The translations under genes were made by a program, and so were the position numbers. Below are positions 56,304-64,000 of a DNA stretch of 64,000 nt, in pieces. The DNA lies in NCBI GenBank assembly GCA_030248135.1, contig JASANC010003287.1, positions 1 through 64,000 of the forward strand, in the 5' to 3' direction. How positions within the stretch are numbered: the stretch's first letter is position 1; each line of letters begins with the position of its first letter. The notes under the pieces are model-generated. The model was not told the DNA's origin. It worked only from the letters and a program-made list of their open reading frames with translations, and did not search any database. Origin of the DNA: Theristus sp. LFF4_11. Lineage: Eukaryota > Nematoda > Chromadorea > Monhysterida > Xyalidae.

Positions 56304-59300
56304 TTACACCGATGTTCCCTTCAACAGACCAGATAAATTGAGACTATTTTGTTCTGGACTACTTTGCTTTCGTGCGATTTGTATTGGCGAATCAATGTGA
56401 GCACGTGAGGTGGGGACTTCGGCTGAAAATAGTTTTAGACGTTTTACTGAAAAATTTTGATTTAGTTTAAAAAATGTGTATTGGTTTTAAAATCTTTACT
56501 CGTGTGTTGATCTGACCTGTCATTTCGCTGTGGTCGCTGTTTTGTGGTTTATCGCCTTGTTCTTCCGGTTGTTGGAGAAGTGAGAATTCAATTTCGGGAG
56601 GCTGCATTTGAAATGTTCAGAATTATTGAATGTTCGGTTTAGTTTTGAAAAACAGTAGTATTTTTCAATTGGACACAAATTTGGTGGTCACAAATTTTTG
56701 CTGAATTTTTTCAAACCGTTGCTTACAGTCTTTCGCGGCCTAACATATTTCAGGTCCTCATATTTCGATCGTCGCTTCTCTTTCGACAGGTAGCAGAAGA
56801 AAAAAAGACAAATGATGATGCCAATGATGGACAAGCTGACTAAAACCGCGGTTGTCCACTTCAGGCCCAAATCCAGAGACCGTGCTAGAAAATTCAAGCC
56901 AATTTTAGTTTATTTCGCTGTCTGAGTAGTTGAAAGTTAGTTGTGCACAATCGAGAACTTGTTTTCTCGTGTCAAACTTACTGCGACAAAACGGCTGAGA
57001 GCCAGTATTCCAAAGCCCGTTGTTTGAGCACGTGAACTTCGTCGTTCCTTTTACCCAATGACTGGCATAACAGCCAAACTGAATCGTGTCACCTTTTAGG
57101 TACTCCGACTTCGAACTGTGTACCATTTTCAAGTACTCCGGGTAGTCCAATTCTACCGCACCACAGCTAACGCGCTTCTGAGACACTTCGACCCTCTTTA
57201 AAGCAAAACTAAATCTACATGATGATACCGTGGTTTAAAAAGATCCACAATTAAAAAAAAAACAAAACAAATTCATTGCATAACTGCACTTGCGTTGTCA
57301 TCAATTGCGTTCACGCTCTGGAATGTGCGTTCAGCAATGTACTGTTGCTGAAAGGTCAATTTTTAGAATTTCAGCCTAAGCGCTGCATTGTTGAATAAAC
57401 TGTGTCCTGACGTCTGAAAGAGCCTAAAATAAATAACCTGAAGAAATGCATAATCGTACAAGCAACTGTAATGTCGGGCGCAGATGCTTCGTATTTCCTC
57501 TAATTTGTTTACGCATTTACAGCGATGTTTCAAGCAACAGTTTTCGTTGTAGTCCCAAGTAACGTTGTACGCGTTTTCGTTCGGATTCGTGCGATATCGA
57601 ATATGAAGTTGGTCGTTCTTTGGGCTGACAAAAAAGTTCAGGTTTTCTTCACAGTCTAGTTTATGAGATAAATGTCATGTTACGTGAATGACATACAGTG
57701 ATTTATACACTGGGCTTGTGATCATCTGTGGCGGCATGAATAAACTGGCTTCGCCAACAGGTACGTTGAACAGATTCGGTCGATCCGATTTTTCTTGAAC
57801 GAAGCTAGTCGTGGAAGCAAACGACAAAATGCAGTCTGTGGTTTAAAAAATTCAAGATTTCTAGCGTACTACAACAACGTGTGAAGTTTTTTAAACTAAC
57901 ATCTGCTCAGGTCAGATTGTGTCAGGGGAGCAAACGACCGTTCTTTTTTGTTGACGAGAATGCCGTCGACGTTTTCTCTCAGTATCGCGTCACTAAAGTC
58001 ACGGTACTTCTGGATTCCTAATATTGTGGCCTTATCCACCGACAACGTGACGTCAAGTAGACCAGGTGACTCGAATAACTACAACAGGTTTTTAGCATTG
58101 GAAAGAGGTTAGCGTACAGTATTATATAAAAATACATCACTGCACATTGTTCTAATTACTTTACCGTGCTTGAAGGATCAATGTCGGCCGCGTACGACTC
58201 TCTAATTCGGAGACCAATTTTAGCTCCATCAACAACAACGTAAACCTCAGATTGACCGTGATGGATGTCATTGATATACACCGTTACACCTGCGATGTGA
58301 GCGGTAAGCGGAATTCCTTGTAATTGCGGCAGATTTAATGAATTTTCTCACCGCCGAATCGTTGTAGTCGAATTGTGTCAAAATATCGAACTGTATTTTC
58401 GTTGACAATCAATGTCCGATAGCGTAGTCGTCTTGTGTCTTTACGCAGTAAAATGAACGTTGGAGAGTCGGTGCCTTGTCGTATGGCGATGCCTGTGACC
58501 ACCGTTGCATTCGAAGGTATCACTAAGTCCTCCTGGTCGATCGAACTTCGCACTGGAAAAAAACTTTATTTTTATGGTTTCTTGGATTTTCAATCACGGT
58601 GAAATTAAGAAAGTCGTCATCGTACGTACGTGTGTCAATACTTCTGTCGGGATACCACTCGAATCGTATCTGAATATCGACTGATTCTTGTCCTGGACCA
58701 GGGTCAACATGCAGTAAATCATACACGCCTGGATCAACCATTGTCCAATTGAAGTTGCCTTTGTTCGTTTGTTTGGTGTGTTTCCATTCGTTGGCATCAC
58801 CGATTTGCCTGATGTGACCGCCTCCCATGATCGCACCTTGAAATGTTGAAACTCGTATGTGCTTGAAGTGGAGAAACCGATTGTGATGAAGGACATGCAA
58901 ATGTTGGTTCAAATCATTATCACAAACCCAATAACGGTGAATGATACTCTTGACATCCACTGGTCGGGCGTCTCCAATAGAACAATTGACACAAGTTCTT
59001 CGCATATTTGCAACAGAAAAAGTACGGCATGATGTCATGATGAAACGCAGATAGCCCCGGAACCTAAAATAGCTGTGTCAATGGCGTTTGTGATTCAAAT
59101 CTGCGGTTTCAGTTTATGTGACTTGAAATTGTCCATTGAACGGGCTTGTCCCAAATTCGTAGGCTCGCGTGGGAAATCCGGGATTATAATCTCTGGTCGG
59201 GGTTTGGAACAGCGTTTGGTAGTTGGTGTGCATTAGGTAACCGTTTCCATCGTAGCAACAGACTTGTCCATAGGTTGTTTTGTATCCACTGCAATATGTA

Positions 59301-62300
59301 AAGCTATATGCGTGGCTGACTTTGATTATAAACTTTGTTTTCTTAACTTCGAAATTCAGACCTTTTTGTGTTGGGGTCAACACCATGGATATTCTGAGCA
59401 GACATGAAACAGTCAGCAGAACCCATGTTGGTCGTACAATAGGCGTTACGAAATATCTGTTTGGAATATATAATTGTTTTGCTAAAAGAGATTGAGTAAC
59501 TGCATTAGTTGGAAATAGAACCGTTGAAACCTTTAACGTACACTGCTGCAGCGTGGATGCGGCATGAAACGACCGAAATCGAATGCAGCCTGTTCCTTGA
59601 CGCACGGGCATGCCGCGTGCAATTCCGTGTCGTGAATGAAATTGGAGTTAGCGCCGTCTACTTCGAACCTTGTGCGTTTTTTGGCATTTTGTTGATGTTT
59701 CATTAGACAATGAGAACATTGCCGACAGTTCCCAAACATACCATTCTTTACATTTGTTCTCTGCGGTCCGTTCCACGCTATGCTTGTTTCCTGCATCAGG
59801 CCATAACCAGTGCAGAGGAATTGGCGAACTGATAACTCTGCGTGTGCAGTAAGTCACAATGTGTTTTTGTCGACTGCCAGGATGTCAACCAACATGTTAC
59901 TGTTGCAATGGTACAGAGGTTTTTAGGGAAACAAAAACGGCGCGCTTTGCAATGATCTGTTTTGACAAAATAAGGAACCTGGATGAGTTGAGTCGAGCGG
60001 GAGTCGATAGAGAACACACCGCTTGACGCCCAAAATTTTAGCATTCTACTGCACAAGCCGACACCCTTACGGCTCTTGAAAACTTGCAACTAAATATTGA
60101 AAACTAACGATCCGAAAACGTTTCCACGTTCAACTGGACGCAATTTGAAAAATCCAAATCGATACGTGCCGATTATTGTACGTGATACGTTGTAGATCGC
60201 ATTAGCTTTGATTTTTTGCAGGGTTACTGTTCGGATGCTGTAGTACAATCATTTGAACATTTAAACCGTGAACCGATATCTATATCAGCTGTATTTTTTC
60301 TTGGCTGAACAGTATGGTATAATAACTTACTCGTACGGTTGGTGATTTTTATAGTTGTTTGACAGCGTTTTCAGTGAAACATCGCGATATGTGAGCAACG
60401 TGTCCAACATTGGAATGAACTTTTTAATGTGGTCATCGCGAGCCTCTTTGTATCCGATTAGTTCCAATACCAAATCGCCATTGTACTGTTTCATTTTGTT
60501 GCTGTGCAAAAAGGCCAGTTGTTCTGATTTATCAACAGACAAAAGTAATCAAAATATAACACTACAAACAAAAAAATGTACTTGTCCATCTGAGTGAAGT
60601 TTCCCGACTGCCATCTCAGTTCGCGTTCGTGCTCCATCTGAACCGGCTGCTCGTAATATGATTGAAAATCACCAATGTCAAGTCGTAGGGGATCAGCGGT
60701 TGGTGAAACTGCAGTTACAGTATTTGTTTTTTCATTCACCGATTGAGTGGTTATTGCTTGCGGACGTTTTTTTTAAATTTCAGGCTACCAAAATAAATGT
60801 ATCCGACGAAGGTTTTCAGCTCGTTGTTGTCCGAACTGGATTGCGGTTGAAACCAGACTTTTACCGTTCCCCACGACCATACTTGTGGCAGCTTGCAGAT
60901 TGCCATTGCCTCGTTGACGTAATGACACGCAGCAGACTACATTTTTTTCAGAGTGCATAAAGTAATGAAGACAAGCTAAAAGTTTCAATAAAACGTTAGT
61001 TCGTTGAACAACTGACGCTCTCTTCGCTCATGTACAGTCTGTACGTTTTCTTCTTGTCCAAGCACATGCCGTTCACTTCGACCGTTTGTTCGGCAATCAT
61101 GTTCACGATGTTCGGATAGATGACGAGAGGATCTAAATGGGAATTATGATGTCAGATGCCGCACTGACTGCGTAAATTGTTGTGTCGTGCGCACAAGATC
61201 CGTGCGGCTTATCGGTGCATCCGACGCGATAGGCAATGTCGTCCACCCGGAAGATGTGAATGCCCCGGTGCACATGCGGCAGGGAGGATTTTTCTGCCAG
61301 CTGCGTGGGATTTCTCTTCACTTCCGGTGACGGATCCACCATAACTAAACCGGTGTTGTTGCCGCCGTTCAAGAATGCCTGAAAGGTTGAAGAAAGAATG
61401 AAGAATAAATTTGAATGAAAGCAGTTTGTTTTTGCATTTTCTCAGCCCGAATCGCAGTAGCAGCGGAGTAGCAGTACACGCTCTGTATATGTAGCAGTAT
61501 AACCAACAGTACCTTGCATCGGTACATATGATCGTTGTTTCTCACGTCATTCGCAGAGTATTCCAGCTTATCATATATTAAAATTGCGTAAGTCACCGTT
61601 GCGTCTCTGTTCGTCGTCCAAACCAACTGATATGTGGAGAGCTGTAATTTGAAATTTTGGCAAAAAATCAATCAATGTTCAAACACCATGTAGTTCGACA
61701 TACCGGGGCGTCCTTTTTGTCTTTGCTCATGGTTTTCGTCATGTTTTCCCATGTCACTATCAGCGCGACGTGGGGAACAAATATTCTACCGCCAGCCACT
61801 CCAGCTTAAAAATTTCTGCTTCCAACTATTGTTCAACTAATTAGTAAACAGCTACACGCCAACATACCAGCATTGAGAAAAAATCTTCGTATTCTGATAT
61901 AATCGTACCTTGAATTAACGCAGTGATTCGCCTTAGTGTATTATCATCCCCTATTGGCAGTACGTTCTGACGAGTCTGATTCTTAGTGAAGGCGTTCGGT
62001 TGCGAGATAACGCGGTACCAAACTCCAGTGTATCCACCAGTTGCAGTAATTGGTGTTATCTGAACAGTTGTGGTTGTTACACATAGCACAGACAGAAAAA
62101 AACAACTGTGTGGTCGAATGTGTTGTTCAGAACAACGCACCTGTTGGCATTTGTAAACTGCGATCATTGCTGGGTCAATCTTTGTGGGCCAATCTGGAAC
62201 TTCCTCCGGCCCCACCTGTATTGATCCGGTCATTTCGTGTACTGTGCCGAACGCAATGAAGCCATCTTTGCTGATCTGAAAGTTGATTGAAGTTTATAAT

Positions 62301-62695
62301 TTGGTTGCGGAATTAATGTAGTTGTTTGTACATTTTTTTGAAAATCTGGTTTCCATCTAAATAATCAATGTTAAAAATATTCCGGATTGAAAATAAGTAA
62401 AAATGTGCCTCTCAGAAACACGGAATCGTTCCAGACTCACTATCGTATAATTGTACAGGCCACCGTAGAACGGAACAGAAATCGGCAACGAAATCCTCGT
62501 TTTTCCGCGAGGTTCTTTATCGTAGACATCGTGACCATACGGTAGCAATTTTTTGTTGTGTTGATTTCGCGTCTGGAATTGGTTGATGGAACGGAACTTA
62601 GGCAACGTCATTGATTTTGTCACCGCTCCTTTGATTGGCTCGTTTTTCAACAATATCCACCAGATGAAAAACCAAGTACATGGATCGATTTTCAT
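56304..62695 (-). CDS. Mesh/SUSD2-like transmembrane protein (NIDO, AMOP, VWD, Sushi)
   Basis: N-terminal exons join in phase: 62695-62441, 62275-62141, 62059-61909, 61804-61704, 61641-61513, 61378-61165, 61132-61017, 60936-60789. Exons between 60.7 and 59.5 kb are only partly resolved (about 60707-60600, 60530-60315, 60231-60100). C-terminal exons are clear: 56884-56727, 56601-56517, 56422-56304. Domain order: signal peptide (TWFFIWWILL), NIDO (LLPYGHDVYDKEP, GFIAFGTVH, GIHIFRVDDIAYRVGC), an Ig/IPT-like segment (PLVIYPNIV), AMOP (ACPCVKEQAAFDFGRFMPHP, YGQVCCYDGNGYL, PYFFCCKYA), a diverged VWD (58.96-57.4 kb), Sushi (57186-56982), a transmembrane helix and a tail of about 110 residues. In insects Mesh builds septate junctions of endodermal epithelia (family knowledge). 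The canonical GDPH start of VWD reads GGGHI here. A 32-nt microexon (about 59388-59357) is proposed inside AMOP. Confidence 0.85.
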
Positions 62696-64000
62696 GTCGA
62701 ATATATTTGAAAGTTAGTCGACTCGTCAGTAGTTACCGTTTTATAAATTAAAAATTGATTTTCTGATAATTTTTTGACAATTCGATCGATTTAATTCAGT
62801 TTGGTGTACTTTGCTTGACTTAGTTTTTCAGCTCACGTATTTCAATCATTTCACCACCACATATGGGTTCGTATATTCTGCAGTTGTGAAGGGGTGCTAT
62901 ATAGATAACATTCACAGGAATGACTAAGACAGTTTTGCTATAAATCACAATTTGAATGTTATCACGTAAATTGGCAATGACGGAACTGCTTTTTAAGTAC
63001 ACATGCAATGTTGAAATACACACAACTTGCGTTGCTTTTCTGACTAAGAGGTGTTGCAAATATTGTTGAAATTGTGTTTGTTGCAAACTGCTTTTTTTGC
63101 TTTTGGGCGTTGGTTGTTTTTTAGCCCATATAATTTCAGAAAGCGTACATAGTTTCACACGGCTGTATAATCTGTCTTTTATCGTTTAATTTTATCAGAA
63201 GTTACACCTGAATTGCAGATGGTTCGTCGAAACTGAGTTGAATAAAATATAAATGAAGTGAAAATGTCGGCCCCGGTTGTTTAACTGACAATCGATGCAA
63301 ACCAATGCACCATCTAAAATAACTGAAACGACCTTCAATGATACATGAGATTCTTTGTTTCAGCCATGTGGGCACGTTTGCTGTATCCGCCCATGTGCTG
63401 CAATGAATACTAAAGTGAATTGCCTGTGATTGCGTCGTAAACGTGTTGTTCCACATTTGAAAGTCATTTGTTTGTTTCCGTGTGACGTGCACGACGAAAT
63501 TACAGTAATCATTATCTGTTAACGAAATTCACACAACTGATCATCAATCGAACTACTCAATCGTCCATCCACTTGTTATACCATTGCAGCTGCAGGGTCA
63601 CCACGCTCAGAAGTTGATCAGTTTTTTGTTTTCACGTTCACGTTTTCAATCAGCAGAAGACGCTCGTCGATTCTTTTGACCAGCCCCAGACAACTGGTTG
63701 CGTCTGTAGATTTGTCGATGTTTAGTTTGTCTTTGGTCAATGTATTTTGTGCCTTTTAGTGCTGTCACCGGAACAAGATCAAGATTTGATCGTGCCACCC
63801 TTGCAAGTGTGGTAAAAAGACAGTTAAATTTAATTATCAAAGTATAGAAAATCTTTTTGGAAATAGTTCATTATCATATTCTGTCCGAGCTCCATCATGC
63901 GTTTTCTGAAGTTCGTAGAAACGCGCAACAACGGATAACGCCACTTGATTCATTACAAGAATTCAACTTCTGCCTTGTTGTCGATGATTTTGCCTTTGTC
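62696..64000. other. Upstream flank of the Mesh-like gene
   Basis: AT-rich sequence. Minus-strand frames at 62820-63158, 63202-63492 and 63646-63840 have no recognisable domain and no clear splice relationship to the Mesh-like start codon; they could include 5' non-coding exons. Confidence 0.45.

Noticed and set aside
58594..58896. 100-codon minus-strand frame in the Mesh-like gene
   Set aside because: Another frame of the same region encodes the VWD start and joins in phase to the neighbouring exons.
1..64000. CRISPR arrays, bacterial operons, ribosome binding sites
   Set aside because: The window is eukaryotic; tandem repeats here lack the spacer pattern of CRISPR and genes are intron-rich.

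Overview
The window is eukaryotic. Genes are split by many short introns (about 40-500 nt, mostly GT-AG with T-rich acceptors), exons are richer in G+C than the spacers, and the protein families are animal ones: HP1, a PTP1B-type phosphatase, an LDLa/SRCR/CUB receptor, a PSKH1-like kinase and Mesh. I infer an invertebrate metazoan, possibly an ecdysozoan, but the sequence does not identify the species. No rRNA, intact tRNA, CRISPR array or bacterial operon was seen.

Layout. 1-3.36 kb is a long palindromic foldback element with a nested TA-flanked MITE. 3.59-7.99 kb holds three phase-compatible exons of a plus-strand gene (lectin-like segment plus PAN/Apple module), with a mariner-type element and a 109-bp minisatellite in its introns. 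8.1-15.0 kb is a transposon graveyard: a LINE endonuclease fragment and several hAT-like non-autonomous families nested in each other. 15.06-19.80 kb carries two tandem plus-strand HP1-like genes; the first encodes one chromodomain and two chromo shadow domains. 20.87-26.63 kb is a 12-exon minus-strand gene for a PTP1B/TCPTP-type tyrosine phosphatase with a C-terminal membrane tail. 27.0-32.9 kb is a second stack of nested transposons whose insertion order can be read from 8-bp target-site duplications. 33.08-44.49 kb is a 20-exon plus-strand gene for a single-pass receptor of about 1221 residues with a very long cytoplasmic tail. 46.2-51.1 kb contains a minus-strand PSKH1-like kinase and candidate flanking exons. 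51.9-56.3 kb is gene-poor. 56.30-62.70 kb is a minus-strand Mesh/SUSD2-like gene (signal peptide, NIDO, AMOP, VWD, Sushi, TM, short tail). Beyond 62.7 kb I see no supported gene.

The genes do not form a pathway. The main signals are the double-chromo-shadow HP1 paralogue with its tandem partner, the unusual receptor architecture, a GC-AG intron and a large acidic insert in the phosphatase, and the transposon stacks, in which at least four terminal-repeat families share an 8-bp target-site rule and some have G-run-rich interiors. Exon boundaries were deduced by eye from splice sites, reading frame and intron-phase compatibility; there is no transcript evidence.
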